The position numbers were made by a program, and so were the translations under genes. Below, piece after piece: positions 14,668-14,723 of a stretch of DNA of 14,723 nt (position 1 is its first letter; every line of letters begins with the position of its first letter). The stretch is from contig JAAYLO010000141.1 of assembly GCA_012521855.1 (NCBI GenBank), positions 1 through 14,723 on the forward strand, in the 5' to 3' direction. Source of the DNA: Halanaerobiaceae bacterium. GTDB taxonomy: Bacteria; Bacillota; Halanaerobiia; Halanaerobiales; DTU029. The notes beneath the pieces are model-generated. The model did not search any database, was not told the origin of the DNA, and worked only from the letters and a program-made list of their open reading frames with translations.

Positions 14668-14723
14668 GTATTAATTAATATTATTTAGTTGTATTTTCTA
14701 GAGAAGTCAAACATATGTGACAC

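Overview
The window reads as a low-GC, anaerobic Firmicute (Clostridia-like; a Halanaerobiales-type organism is my best guess, not proven). The reasons are a full-length pyruvate:ferredoxin oxidoreductase, the Bacillus/Clostridia gene order tadA - SRP RNA - dnaX - ybaB - recR - yaaL, GGAGG-type ribosome binding sites and frequent TTG starts. Every gene I can support lies on the minus strand, so transcription runs from high to low coordinates.

Right end (about 10.8-14.7 kb): a sugar uptake operon. A sigma-A-type promoter at 14639-14667 is followed at once by a 16-bp perfect palindrome of LacI/CcpA type. Next come a 2H-phosphoesterase (DUF1868) gene interrupted by one in-frame TAG, a CUT1 solute-binding protein and two permeases, ending at a hairpin/T-run terminator. 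A 38-nt perfect palindrome separates the binding-protein gene from the permease genes. No ATPase gene is present, as is usual for CUT1 systems that share one ATPase.

Middle (about 5.1-10.7 kb): nifJ (pyruvate:ferredoxin oxidoreductase) as a single-gene unit with a good promoter and a strong terminator; a decayed esterase gene (1-nt frameshift, large in-frame deletion that removes the catalytic serine, and a lost oxyanion-region His); and an MFS transporter.

Left (about 1.05-5.2 kb): an information-processing cluster. A perfect-consensus promoter (TTGACA-N17-TATAAT) drives tRNA-Arg(ACG), tadA (whose known substrate is that tRNA), tRNA-Ser(CGA), an inverted pair of degenerate 7-nt repeat arrays, tRNA-Ser(GGA), the large-type SRP RNA, dnaX, ybaB and recR, closed by an intrinsic terminator. 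dnaX carries an in-frame A AAA AAG heptamer followed five codons later by a -1-frame stop, as in the E. coli tau/gamma arrangement. Left of the terminator are a DUF606 membrane protein and a yaaL-like (DUF2508) gene; DUF606 sits where Bacillus has recR directly followed by yaaL.

The observations I rate highest are the candidate programmed frameshift in dnaX, the inverted heptad arrays between the two serine tRNAs, and the amber-interrupted 2H phosphoesterase heading a repressor-controlled sugar operon. I see no CRISPR array, transposase, integrase or recognisable defence system.
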